Of a DNA stretch of 64,000 nt, positions 23,689 to 31,606 are shown piece after piece. The stretch's first letter is position 1. The number at the start of each line of letters is the position of its first letter. The stretch covers positions 1,178,001 to 1,242,000 of the forward strand of contig CBDCTS010000007.1 of NCBI GenBank assembly GCA_965222345.1, read 5' to 3'. The translations under genes were made by a program, and so were the position numbers. The DNA is from JADFGZ01 sp965222345 (GTDB taxonomy: Bacteria > Acidobacteriota > Terriglobia > 2-12-FULL-54-10). The notes beneath the pieces were generated by a model that was given only the letters and a program-made list of their open reading frames with translations, was not told where the DNA came from and did not search any database.

Positions 23689-26613
23689 TTACGAGCACCC
23701 GCTCGTACTGCCGCAGTTCTCGCACTTATAGCAGCTTCCGTTGCGGGTCATGATGGAGCCGCAGTCGGCGCAGGTAGGGGCGTCGGTCATTGCGGCCGCG
23801 GCGTTCGTTTGCTCGCGCATGCGGTCCATCGCCGGGGAGGGGGGCGGCGGCGCAGCTTCCAGGAGGTCTCCATCCCCAAGGCCGATCCCGGCCTGGTAGC
23901 CGGGGATGAACTTCACGGCCAGCCAGCGGAAGATGTAATCCATGATGGACTTGGCGTAGGGGATATTCTTGTTGCCGGTCCAGCCGGAGGGTTCAAACCG
24001 GGTGTGTGCGAACTTGTACACCAGAACCTTCAGCGGCACGCCGTACTGCAAGGCTAGGGAGATGGCTGTGGCGAAGCTGTCCATCAGCCCGCTCACGCTG
24101 GATCCCTCTTTGGCCATGACGATGAAGATCTCGCCCGGCTGCCCGTCCTCGTACATGCCCGCCGTGATGTAGCCTTCGTGTCCGCCAATAGAGAACTTGT
24201 GTGTGATGGCCTGGCGTTCTTCGGGCAGCTTGTGCCGGATCGGTTTGCGGCTCGCGCCGGCCGGAGCCATTCTCTCGGCGGCTACAGACTCTTCTCTGGC
24301 GGCGTCTGGCGGCACGGTTGATTCCGTGCCCTGGCGATCTGCATCATGGTCGCTGTCGGCGGCAGCCCGGAGCGGCTGGACGCGCTTGGAGCCGTCGCGA
24401 TAGATCGCCACCGCCTTCAACCCCAATTTCCAGGCGGCGATGTAGGTCTCCATAATATCTTCCGCGGTGGCGTCCTCGGGCAGGTTGACGGTCTTCGAGA
24501 TGGCGCCGGAGAGGAACGGCTGCACGGCCCCCATCATGCGGAGGTGGCCCATGTAATGGATCGAGCGTTTGCCGCTGGGGGGCCGGAAGGAGCAGTCAAA
24601 GACCGGCAGGTGCTCCGGCTTCAGGTGAGGCGCGTTCTCGATGGTGCCGGCGTGGTCGATGAAGTCCACCATCTCGTCCACCTGCTTCGAGCTGTACCCC
24701 ATGCGCAGCAGCGCCGTGGGCACGGTGTTGTTGACCACCTTGATGAGGCCGCCGCCCACCAGTTTCTTAAACTTCACCAGAGCCAGATCCGGCTCGACTC
24801 CCGTGGTGTTGCAGTCCATCATGAAGCCGATCGTGCCCGTGGGGGCCAGCACCGTTACCTGCGAGTTGCGATAGCCGTATCGGCTGCCCAGGTCGCAGCA
24901 ATCTTTCCAGGTTTGCCTGGCCGCCTCAAGAAGAGCAGGGGTTGTGAGGTTCCGCGGGTTGATGCGATCCAGGGCGGCGCGGTGCATCTCGATGACCTCG
25001 AGCATATGCTCGCGATTCTGCTCGTAGTGCGGGAAGGGTTCCACGGCCGCCGCCAGCCGCGCGCTGGTCAGGTAGGCCTGTCCGTGCATCAGGGCTGTAA
25101 CGGCGGCGGCATAGTCGCGGCCCGCCTCGCTGTCGTAAGGCAGCCCGCAAGCCATCAGCAGCGCGCCCAGATTGGCGTAGCCCAGCCCCAGCGGCCGGTA
25201 GTTGTGCGAATTCATTCCGATCTTCTCGGTCGGGTAGCTGGCGTGATCCACCAGGATTTCCTGGGCCACGATCATGGTATCGACGGCGTGGCGAAAGGCC
25301 TCCACCTCAAAATGACCGGCCCCCGAAAGGAAGTTCAGCAAGTTCAGCGAGGACAGATTGCAGGCCGTATCGTCCAGGAACATATATTCCGAGCAGGGAT
25401 TGCTGGCGTTGATGCGGCCGCTGGCCTTGGAGGTGTGCCAGCGGTTGATGATGGTGTCAAACTGCATGCCGGGGTCGCCGCACTGGTGAGTCGCCTGGGC
25501 GATCTGCTGCAGCAACTCCTTCGCCTTGTAGAGCCCCGCCACCTTGCCGGTGGTCACTTCCCGGGTGGTCCAGCGACCGTCTTCCAGAACCGCCTTCATG
25601 AACTCGTCGGTGACGCGGACGCTGTTGTTGGCGTTCTGGAAGAAGATGGAGCTGTAAGCCTCGCCGTCCAGAGACGGATCGTAGCCGGCATCCACCAGGG
25701 TCCACGCCTTGCGCTCTTCCTTGGCCTTGCATTCGATGAACTCCACGATGTCGGGATGGTCGATGTTCAGGATCACCATCTTGGCGGCGCGGCGGGTCTT
25801 TCCGCCGGACTTGATGACGCCCGCAAAGGCGTCGTAGCCGCGCATGAAGCTGATGGGGCCGCTGGCGCTTCCGCCGCCGGAGAGAGATTCATCCGCCGAG
25901 CGCAGCGCAGACAGGTTGGAGCCGGTGCCGGAGCCCCACTTGAACAGCATCCCCTCCGTTTTGGCCAGGGTGAGAATGGAGTCCAGCGTATCGTCAACGG
26001 AATTGATGAAGCAGGCTGAACATTGCGGGTTGCGGTATCCAGTGCTCTCGTAGATCGGTTTTTGATCGGTCTTGCTCCAATGCCAGTTGGGAAAATTGGC
26101 CTCCGGCTCGCAACGCTCCACGCCGCAGTTGAACCAGACGGGTGAGTTGAAGCTGGCCTTCTGCTGGAGCATCAAGTGGGCCAGCTCGTCGCGGAAATTC
26201 GCCGCGTCCTCGTCCGTGGCGAAGTAGCCGTCCACGCGTCCCCACTCGGCGATGGTGTCCACCACGCGGCTTACCAGTTGCCGGACGCTCGACTCGCGCT
26301 CCGGCATTCCCAGCTTCCCGTGCAGGTATTTGCTGGACACAATGTTGGTGGCGGTTTGCGACCAACTTTTGGGCGCCTCCACGTTGCGCTGCTCGAAGAT
26401 GACCTTGCCTTTCTCGTTCGCAATGGAAGCTGTGCGCAACTCCCACTCAACCTGTTCATAAGGAGAGATACTTTGCTTAGTAAAAAAACGAGAGAAAGAA
26501 ATCCCCTTGCGGGTGCCGGACTGCGCCGCGGTCTTCGGCATTACGTTGCTCGTTTCTTGGTGTGTTTCGCTGCTGGTCTCGCTGCCGCTCACATGTACCG
26601 ATGTCTCTCCCAT
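23689..26613 (-). CDS. nrdJ: vitamin B12-dependent (class II) ribonucleotide reductase
   Basis: The protein has about 974 residues. Class II features visible are 'RNPQCSACFINSVDDTLDSI' (first redox Cys), 'NPCSEYMFLDDTACNLSSLN' (catalytic Glu and Cys), 'APTGTIGFMMDCNTTGVEPD', and a C-terminal zinc ribbon CADCGS...CYKCENCG. It reduces ribonucleotides to deoxyribonucleotides using adenosylcobalamin, in the presence or absence of oxygen. I chose the ATG at 26613 because GGAGG lies eight bases upstream; the in-frame ATG at 26628 would place that ribosome site inside the gene. Two NrdR-box-like sites lie upstream (26718-26763). No other reductase gene is in the window. Confidence 0.93.
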   Translation of the reverse strand: MGETSVHVSGSETSSETHQETSNVMPKTAAQSGTRKGISFSRFFTKQSISPYEQVEWELRTASIANEKGKVIFEQRNVEAPKSWSQTATNIVSSKYLHGKLGMPERESSVRQLVSRVVDTIAEWGRVDGYFATDEDAANFRDELAHLMLQQKASFNSPVWFNCGVERCEPEANFPNWHWSKTDQKPIYESTGYRNPQCSACFINSVDDTLDSILTLAKTEGMLFKWGSGTGSNLSALRSADESLSGGGSASGPISFMRGYDAFAGVIKSGGKTRRAAKMVILNIDHPDIVEFIECKAKEERKAWTLVDAGYDPSLDGEAYSSIFFQNANNSVRVTDEFMKAVLEDGRWTTREVTTGKVAGLYKAKELLQQIAQATHQCGDPGMQFDTIINRWHTSKASGRINASNPCSEYMFLDDTACNLSSLNLLNFLSGAGHFEVEAFRHAVDTMIVAQEILVDHASYPTEKIGMNSHNYRPLGLGYANLGALLMACGLPYDSEAGRDYAAAVTALMHGQAYLTSARLAAAVEPFPHYEQNREHMLEVIEMHRAALDRINPRNLTTPALLEAARQTWKDCCDLGSRYGYRNSQVTVLAPTGTIGFMMDCNTTGVEPDLALVKFKKLVGGGLIKVVNNTVPTALLRMGYSSKQVDEMVDFIDHAGTIENAPHLKPEHLPVFDCSFRPPSGKRSIHYMGHLRMMGAVQPFLSGAISKTVNLPEDATAEDIMETYIAAWKLGLKAVAIYRDGSKRVQPLRAAADSDHDADRQGTESTVPPDAAREESVAAERMAPAGASRKPIRHKLPEERQAITHKFSIGGHEGYITAGMYEDGQPGEIFIVMAKEGSSVSGLMDSFATAISLALQYGVPLKVLVYKFAHTRFEPSGWTGNKNIPYAKSIMDYIFRWLAVKFIPGYQAGIGLGDGDLLEAAPPPPSPAMDRMREQTNAAAAMTDAPTCADCGSIMTRNGSCYKCENCGSTSGCS

Positions 26614-26717
26614 GAACACTTCCTCCATATATTTTAACCGCTGGGCAACCTCTCTGTCCGCGAAATCCCGAGGACGCCCACAATTTCTTCACACAACGGT
26701 GCTGAGAAGAAACACAG

Positions 26718-26763
26718 CAACATATTGTAGCTTGTCAAGAGGAATAATCAAAATATTGTGGTT
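26718..26763 (-). promoter_or_regulatory. tandem NrdR-box-like sites and promoter of nrdJ
   Basis: On the minus strand two sites read CACAATATTTTGA (26749-26761) and CTACAATATGTTGC (26718-26731). Their equivalent positions are exactly 30 bases apart, close to three helical turns. This matches the pattern of paired NrdR boxes (consensus ACACWATATATWGTGT). A -10-like TACAAT falls within the promoter-proximal box, with a weak -35 (TTTGAT) about 17 bases upstream overlapping the other box. NrdR binding there would block RNA polymerase and repress nrdJ when dATP is high. Confidence 0.6.
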
Positions 26764-26782
26764 TGCAAATTGCGAGGTGATC

Positions 26783-26811
26783 GGTTCCTGGGACGGGAAC
26801 CTCTTTTATTT
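26783..26811 (+). terminator. intrinsic-terminator-like hairpin upstream of the MurL-like gene
   Basis: GGTTCC (26783-26788) and GGAACC (26796-26801) form a perfect 6-bp stem with a 7-base loop, followed at once by TCTTTTATTT. It faces the plus strand. A possible plus-strand promoter, TTGTCA (26732-26737) and TATTGT (26754-26759), would start transcription about 17 bases before it. The hairpin could thus be a leader attenuator or end a very short RNA. Confidence 0.4.
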
Positions 26812-27021
26812 CTTGCAGAAGCAGCACGGGCGCGGGGGAATCCCAGCGGTTCTGTTGATTTGTTTGGTTCAAAAAACGCCGGGGCGAGATGAGCGCCGCC
26901 GGACGTGTGCCGGCAACTTCCCGGCTTCGGGGAACAATTCAGCTTCCGGTTGCGGCGCGGCAATGAGAGAATCCACTGAGTGAATCCGGGGGGAGAGAAT
27001 CCGAGCGAGAAAATCAGCCTA

Positions 27022-28509
27022 ATGCCCAAACCGCCCATTCCCGACGACGCCGTTCCAAGTGTAATGAAACAAAATTGGGAATCCATGCGCGCCCGCCATC
27101 CCCGGTTTGTCTACGAGAGCTTTGCTTTGGAAACTGCGGGGGACGGGTTACGGGCAAGGTTCCGCTTCCGAATCGAGCCCGGTATCGAGTTTGCGCCGGA
27201 GATCGCCTTCGAGCGGATCGATCGGCGGAGGGTGGAGTTGATGCCTCAGGCGGCGCTGGAAAACCTGTTCTTCCACCTCGGCCTGGTCGAGATGCTCAGT
27301 TACTGGAAAGCAGCCTGTTCGCCGGAGATTCTGGTGCGGGCCGGCGCGCTCGATTCCGAACAGCAAGCATGGTGGACTGAGCTGATCCATCGCGGCATGG
27401 GAGAGTATTTCTATGTGAATCAAATCGATTCCAGGCAAGCGGATTTTGTAACCATTACAGCCAGCCGGGAGAGAAAGCCGAAGGCCGCAAAGCAGGTCCC
27501 TCGCTTCGCTGGGGATGACGGCAAGGGGAAGCGGCGGGAGAGCGTCAAGCGGGACTTGGTGCTGGCCAGCGGCGGCAAGGATTCGGTGGTGACCCTGGAG
27601 CTGCTGCGCCAAGCCGGCAGGGAGTTCGACTGCTTGTTGCTGAACCCCGCCGAAGCAGCCCGCACCGTCGCCCGGCAGGCAGGATGCAGCCACCCGGTGG
27701 TGGTTCGCCGCACGCTTGACCCGCGTCTGCTGGAGCTCAACGCGGCCGGGTACTTGAACGGGCACACGCCGTTCTCCGCCCTTCTGGCGATACTTGGCGT
27801 GACTGCCGCCGTCCTGGGCGGATACCGGCGGGTCATCGTCTCGAACGAGCGCAGCGCCGAGCAGGCGGCGGTCCAATTGCCGGCAGGAGAGGTGAATCAT
27901 CAGTACAGCAAGACGTTTTACTTCGAGCGCGGCTTCCGCCGGTATGCGCAAAAGTATCTGGCTCCGGGAGTGGAATATTTCAGCCTGTTGCGGCCGCTCT
28001 ATGAATTTCAGATCGCCAGACTGTTCTCCTCCTATCCACAATACTTTTCTCTGTTCCGAAGCTGCAATCGCGGCCTGAACCGCAACGCTTGGTGCTGCCG
28101 CTGCCCGAAATGTCTGTTTGTATTTACAATCCTCTACCCGTTTCTGGAAAAGCAGCGATTGGTTGGCTTTTTTGGAGAAGACCTGTTCGCCTGGGAGGGG
28201 GCTGCGGAGGGCCTGCGGGCGCTGCTGGGCCTGGACCGGGACAAGCCGTTCGAGTGCGTCGGCACGCGGGAAGAAACCCTGGCGGCGATTTATTTGTGCG
28301 TTGAAAAAGCGCGGGAGCAGGAAACCGGCCTCCCTCCCGCTTTGCGCGCGATGGAGGAAACTGTTTTGTCTTCTTTATCGTTATCTGCCCGCTCCGGTCT
28401 GCCGGATTCAGTCGAGAGCATCCTGGCCGCCTGGACCGACGAGCATCATCTGCCGCCAGATTTGGCCGAAGCCCTCCATCGCCGTCTGCAAGAAACCTCG
28501 CTAACCTAG
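27022..28509 (+). CDS. MurL-like UDP-MurNAc-L-Ala-L-Glu epimerase (PP-loop fold)
   Basis: It has about 495 residues from the ATG at 27022; a GTG at 26980 and an ATG at 27064 are alternative starts. The N-terminal domain has 'FFHLGLVEMLSYWKAACSPE' and 'WWTELIHRGMGEYFYVNQI'. A PP-loop-like motif LASGGKDSVVTLELL sits at about residue 178, followed by 'VSNERSAEQAAV' and 'GEVNHQYSKTFYFERGFRRY'. A Cys cluster 'AWCCRCPKCLFVF' comes later. These segments match my memory of MurL, which in Xanthomonas epimerises the glutamate of the peptidoglycan precursor using ATP. The assignment rests on recalled motifs and no MurD partner is in the window. Confidence 0.6.
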   Translation: MPKPPIPDDAVPSVMKQNWESMRARHPRFVYESFALETAGDGLRARFRFRIEPGIEFAPEIAFERIDRRRVELMPQAALENLFFHLGLVEMLSYWKAACSPEILVRAGALDSEQQAWWTELIHRGMGEYFYVNQIDSRQADFVTITASRERKPKAAKQVPRFAGDDGKGKRRESVKRDLVLASGGKDSVVTLELLRQAGREFDCLLLNPAEAARTVARQAGCSHPVVVRRTLDPRLLELNAAGYLNGHTPFSALLAILGVTAAVLGGYRRVIVSNERSAEQAAVQLPAGEVNHQYSKTFYFERGFRRYAQKYLAPGVEYFSLLRPLYEFQIARLFSSYPQYFSLFRSCNRGLNRNAWCCRCPKCLFVFTILYPFLEKQRLVGFFGEDLFAWEGAAEGLRALLGLDRDKPFECVGTREETLAAIYLCVEKAREQETGLPPALRAMEETVLSSLSLSARSGLPDSVESILAAWTDEHHLPPDLAEALHRRLQETSLT

Positions 28510-28618
28510 TCTCCAAGTCCAGCTTCAGCTTTGTGCGTGAAAAATGTCGGCGACAACCCTCCGGCAAAAGGTGATCCGCAGGTGACGCGGCTCGGACTAT
28601 ACATGAACTATAGACGTT

Positions 28619-28712
28619 CTAAATCCACATGATTTTCACTTCGCCTGCAACCTGCCGAAATTCTTTGTCTCCCGTCACCAGCTCCGCCTTTCTCCAACTC
28701 AGTGTAGCAGGG
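28619..28712 (-). pseudogene. C-terminal remnant of a PIN-domain (VapC-like) toxin
   Basis: On the minus strand a frame ending at the TAG at 28619-28621 reads AELVTGDKEFRQVAGEVKI and ends MWI. The 'LVTGD.EF..V' pattern is the C-terminal active-site motif of PIN-domain ribonuclease toxins. The upstream part of the domain is absent. The reading frame reaches the end of the adjacent RelE-like gene (28719). It appears to be debris of an older toxin-antitoxin locus next to the intact one. Confidence 0.6.
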
Positions 28713-28718
28713 TTGGCG

Positions 28719-28976
28719 TTAGCGATAGGCTTCTCTCCGGTGAGCTATCTTTACAACCAGGACAGCTTTTTTGTGGTCCGAGATGGAATAGACAATTCGG
28801 TAGCGGCCTTGACGGAGGCGATACCGCTCCTGGCTGGACAACTTTTCGCAGCCGGCGGGCCGTGGTTTGCCGGCCAGGGCTTGAATCCTTTTGATGATCC
28901 GCAGGCGTTCTTTCCTGGGAACCGCTTCCATCTCTTTCACGGCCGAAGTCTTGATGAGGACGTTATAGGAGGCCAC
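28719..28976 (-). CDS. RelE/ParE family toxin
   Basis: The 85-residue protein begins MASYNVLIKTSAVKEMEAVP. It has the family's conserved helical hairpin (ERLRIIKRIQALA), the central 'ERYRLRQGRYRIVYSIS' and the C-terminal strand 'AVLVVKIAHRREAYR', matching RelE/ParE toxins. RelE types cut mRNA on the ribosome; ParE types poison gyrase, and the sequence does not settle which. It overlaps the antitoxin gene by 14 bases, the usual antitoxin-first order. Confidence 0.88.
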   Translation of the reverse strand: MASYNVLIKTSAVKEMEAVPRKERLRIIKRIQALAGKPRPAGCEKLSSQERYRLRQGRYRIVYSISDHKKAVLVVKIAHRREAYR

Positions 28977-29196
28977 GTCTGCTCAAGTCCTTCAAAACCT
29001 TCTCGAAGGATAAATTGGGCTCTTGGGCCCGTTTCCGGAAAGCAGCCAGGTCTTCGGCGTCATCCGCAAGAGACTGTTGCACCGCACGGGTAACAATTTC
29101 GGAAATCGTCCGGTCCGTCTCGGCCGCTTTCAGCCGCAGAGCTTTGTGCAGGCCGGACTCCAAATAGATGGTGGCTCTTCTTTGTTGCGCCTTCAC
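28963..29196 (-). CDS. ribbon-helix-helix antitoxin
   Basis: The 77-residue protein starts GTG (29194-29196) and reads MKAQQRRATIYLESGLHKAL. The first 45 residues form a ribbon-helix-helix DNA-binding domain ('ATIYLESGLHKALRLKAAET', 'TISEIVTRAVQQSL'). The acidic-to-aromatic tail 'NLSFEKVLKDLSRRGLL' would wrap the toxin. With the predicted transcription start at about 29196-29197, the mRNA may have no leader. The palindrome over its promoter is a likely autoregulatory site. Confidence 0.85.
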   Translation of the reverse strand: MKAQQRRATIYLESGLHKALRLKAAETDRTISEIVTRAVQQSLADDAEDLAAFRKRAQEPNLSFEKVLKDLSRRGLL

Positions 29197-29202
29197 GCTG
29201 TC

Positions 29203-29231
29203 ATTTTAACGTTAAAACATTTAAGCGTCAA
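29203..29231 (-). promoter_or_regulatory. toxin-antitoxin promoter with perfect palindromic operator
   Basis: Minus-strand TTGACG (29226-29231) and TAAAAT (29203-29208) are 17 bases apart. The 14-bp perfect palindrome TTTTAACGTTAAAA (29204-29217) covers the -10, which fits repression by a dimeric ribbon-helix-helix antitoxin. The predicted start coincides with the antitoxin GTG codon. Confidence 0.6.
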
Positions 29232-29248
29232 TTATCTCGTTCTGCTTG

Positions 29249-30663
29249 TGTCGTTAGCACATGATATGTCCGGTCTAATTAACATGTGAAATGTCCGCTT
29301 TGAGCGGCGTAGGGTAGGGCTTTTTGCCAGGAGGTGGCATGAAGTTCTACTCGGAAGCTGCGATGGAGCGGGCGATGAAGATACAAGAAGTAATTTTGCG
29401 AGCGATAGGGAAGCGGATCAACTGGTGGCAGGCAGCCGAGATCATCGGGATCAGCGACCGGCAGATGAGGCGGTGGCGCAGCCGGTACGAGCAGTACGGC
29501 TACGACGGGCTGTTTGACCGGCGGCGGGGAAAGCCGAGTCCGCGGCGGGTACCCCTGGGGACGGTGGAGAAGGTGTTGGGGCTGTATCAGGAGAAGTACT
29601 TTGACTTCAACGTGCGGCACTTTCACGAAAAGCTGCGGGAAGAGCACGGCCTCCGGCTGAGCTACACCTGGGTGAAGCTGGCATTGCAAGGGGCGGGGCT
29701 AGTGAACAGGAGGCGGAAGCGGGGCCTGCACCGCCAGAGGCGGCCCCGGCGGCCGTTGCCGGGAATGCTGCTGCATCTGGATGGGAGCCAGCATCGGTGG
29801 TTTGTCGATGATCGCTGGTATGACCTGCTGGTGGTCCTGGATGATGCCAGCAGCGAGATTTACTATGCGCAACTGGTAGAGCAGGAATCGACGCGGACGG
29901 TGCTGGCTGCCCTGCGGGAGGTGGTCGAGCAGCAGGGGATCTTTTGCGCCCTTTATAGCGACCGGGCCAGTCATTTCTTCCTGACCCGGAAGGCGGGCGA
30001 GCCGGTGGATCGGCAACGGCTGACCCAGGTGGGCCGCGCCCTGCGGGAGCTGGGCATTCAGATGATTCCGGCCTATTCGCCGCAGGCGCGGGGACGCAGC
30101 GAGCGGAACTTCGGGACCTGGCAAGGGCGGCTGCCGCAGGAACTGCGCCTGCGGGGAATCATCACGCTAGAGGCAGCGAATCGGTTCCTGCGGGAGGGCT
30201 ATATCGGGGAGTTCAACCGGCGCTTTGCCGTGCCGGCCACCCAACCAGGCAGCGCCTTTTTGCCGTCAGCCAGGCGGGAGTTAGAGCGAATCTTCTCGAT
30301 CCAGCACCAGCGGATAGTGAATCGGGACAATACGGTCAGTCTGGAGAACCGCCTCCTCCAGATCGAGAAAACTCCTTGGCGCGGGACTCTGGCGGGCTGC
30401 CGGGTGACCGTCTATGAACACCTGGATGGGACGTTAAGCATTGGCTATGGGCCGCACACGGTGGGCCGCTACTCCTCCGAGGGGGTGGCGATCCGGTGCG
30501 GCGGTCGGCGGCGGAGCCCTGTGGCTTCCCGACAACACCATTTGGCGCTCACCTCCGTCGCCCTACGGGCTCCTTCGGTCAGCGCCAAATCACTTTCGGT
30601 AGAATCATGAAAGCGGACATTTCACTTGCTACATATACCGGACATTTTAACTTGCTAACAACA
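29249..30663 (+). mobile_element. ISNCY-type insertion sequence, copy 1 (1415 bp)
   Basis: The element runs from TGTCGTTAGC (29249) to GCTAACAACA (30663). Its boundaries are fixed by comparison with the inverted copy at 33852-35266, which has the same length. The ends are imperfect inverted repeats of about 50 bases. Each end holds two related 20-bp units ending in ATGTCCG, spaced about 25 bp apart, which are likely transposase-binding sites. No direct target-site duplication is evident at either side. A single transposase gene fills it. Confidence 0.85.
29339..30610 (+). CDS. ISNCY family transposase, copy 1
   Basis: About 423 residues from the ATG at 29339, preceded by AGGAGGTGGC; the in-frame TTG at 29324 is upstream of that ribosome site. 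The N-terminal HTH contains 'WWQAAEIIGISDRQMRRWRS'. An rve-type DDE domain follows with Asp in LHLDGSQH, Asp in LYSDRASHF and Glu in GRSERNFGTW. The C-terminal domain includes 'YRTVGRYSSEG'-like segments typical of the group. It should cut and join the element's ends. The product differs from copy 2 by one residue (Ser versus Gly in RRGKP-x-PRR), so both copies are very recent. Confidence 0.88.
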   Translation: MKFYSEAAMERAMKIQEVILRAIGKRINWWQAAEIIGISDRQMRRWRSRYEQYGYDGLFDRRRGKPSPRRVPLGTVEKVLGLYQEKYFDFNVRHFHEKLREEHGLRLSYTWVKLALQGAGLVNRRRKRGLHRQRRPRRPLPGMLLHLDGSQHRWFVDDRWYDLLVVLDDASSEIYYAQLVEQESTRTVLAALREVVEQQGIFCALYSDRASHFFLTRKAGEPVDRQRLTQVGRALRELGIQMIPAYSPQARGRSERNFGTWQGRLPQELRLRGIITLEAANRFLREGYIGEFNRRFAVPATQPGSAFLPSARRELERIFSIQHQRIVNRDNTVSLENRLLQIEKTPWRGTLAGCRVTVYEHLDGTLSIGYGPHTVGRYSSEGVAIRCGGRRRSPVASRQHHLALTSVALRAPSVSAKSLSVES

Positions 30664-30726
30664 GAGCTTTCTACCTATGAGCCCGCTATGGAAAGAGTTA
30701 GATGCACTGTAATGGGCCCGGGAGTA

Positions 30727-30855
30727 TTACGATCCGGGGACAACGGCGAGCGGTTCTTCCTCTGTTTCCAAGCAACTCTGCCCACGCTCGGCGGCAGTCC
30801 CGAGGATATCCTCCTTCCATCGATAGATGTTGTGCCGACGCAGCGTAGCCCTCAT
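30727..30855 (-). pseudogene. 42-codon frame, possible gene remnant beside IS copy 1
   Basis: A minus-strand ATG frame reads MRATLRRHNIYRWKEDILGT... and ends at TAA (30727-30729). The 'LRRHNIYRWKEDI' helix resembles DNA-binding segments seen in transposase or regulator helices, but no family is clear. It lies in the 289-base space between IS copy 1 and the response-regulator gene, which holds nothing else I can support. It may be a truncated leftover of an older element. Confidence 0.2.
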
Positions 30856-30952
30856 CGAACGAGAGTATTTTGGGGAGTCAAGCAGTGCCGTTTCCGTTCC
30901 GAACGAAAAGCAAACGAGCCGGACAACCCTGGTTTACAGCAATGTGGAAGGT

Positions 30953-31606
30953 TTAAGAGATCAGTCCCTTGCGGACGGCGTAGAGGACAACTTCATAGGG
31001 ATTGTGCAGGTCCAGTTTTTCCATGATGTGGCCGCGGTGCGTGTCCACCGTGCTGGTGCTCAGGTTCAGCAACTCCGCGATTTCGCGGCTCGTCTTCCCT
31101 TCGGCGATCAGTTGCAAAATTTCCCGCTCTCTCTCGGTGAGCAGCTCATAGCGGTCCGAGACTCCTTTTTCCTGAAGCTGCCGCACGTATTCGTCCAGCA
31201 GAATTTTGGAGATGAGCGGGCTAAAAAAGGATTTTCCATTGCTGACCGCCAGAACCGCCTCAACCAGGTCCGTGTCGGCGGAGTCTTTCAGTAGATATGC
31301 TTTCGCGCCGGCTTCGAGCATCTGGACCACGTAGCTTTCATCCGAGTACATGCTCAGCACCAAAACTTTGACTGCCGGGAGCCGCTTGGAAATCTGGCGG
31401 ATGGCCTCCATCCCACCCAGGTGGGGCATGGCCACGTCCATCACGATGACGTCGGGCTCCTTGTCCAAAGCCATCTGGACGGCCTCTCTGCCGTCGCTGG
31501 CCTCGCCCACCACTTCCATCCGGGAGGTTTCTTCCAGAATCCTGCGCAACCCCTGGCGCACGATTCGGTGGTCGTCAGCCAACAAAATACGAATCGGGGA
31601 ATTCAT
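30953..31606 (-). CDS. NarL/LuxR-type response regulator
   Basis: The 217-residue protein has a receiver domain: acidic pair D11-D12, phospho-acceptor D57 (VIVMDVAMP), and conserved Lys in AYLLKDS. A C-terminal LuxR-type HTH follows ('LTEREREILQLIAEGKTSRE', 'LLNLSTSTVDTHRGHIMEKL'). Phosphorylation by its partner kinase should promote dimerisation and DNA binding. The ATG overlaps the kinase stop codon (ATGA, 31603-31606), so the two are coupled. Target genes are unknown. The pair lies between the two inverted IS copies. Confidence 0.93.
   Translation of the reverse strand: MNSPIRILLADDHRIVRQGLRRILEETSRMEVVGEASDGREAVQMALDKEPDVIVMDVAMPHLGGMEAIRQISKRLPAVKVLVLSMYSDESYVVQMLEAGAKAYLLKDSADTDLVEAVLAVSNGKSFFSPLISKILLDEYVRQLQEKGVSDRYELLTEREREILQLIAEGKTSREIAELLNLSTSTVDTHRGHIMEKLDLHNPYEVVLYAVRKGLIS

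Noticed and set aside
24346..26019. 557-codon plus-strand frame opposite nrdJ
   Set aside because: It is a shadow of the high-GC nrdJ gene; the product has no domain, and nrdJ is certain on the other strand.
26629..26717. possible cobalamin riboswitch ahead of nrdJ
   Set aside because: No B12-box-like GCCACTG element or suitable structure is visible in the short leader.
29240..30670. target-site duplication around IS copy 1
   Set aside because: No matching direct repeat flanks the element; the shared CTTG lies on the same side of both copies and is not a duplication.
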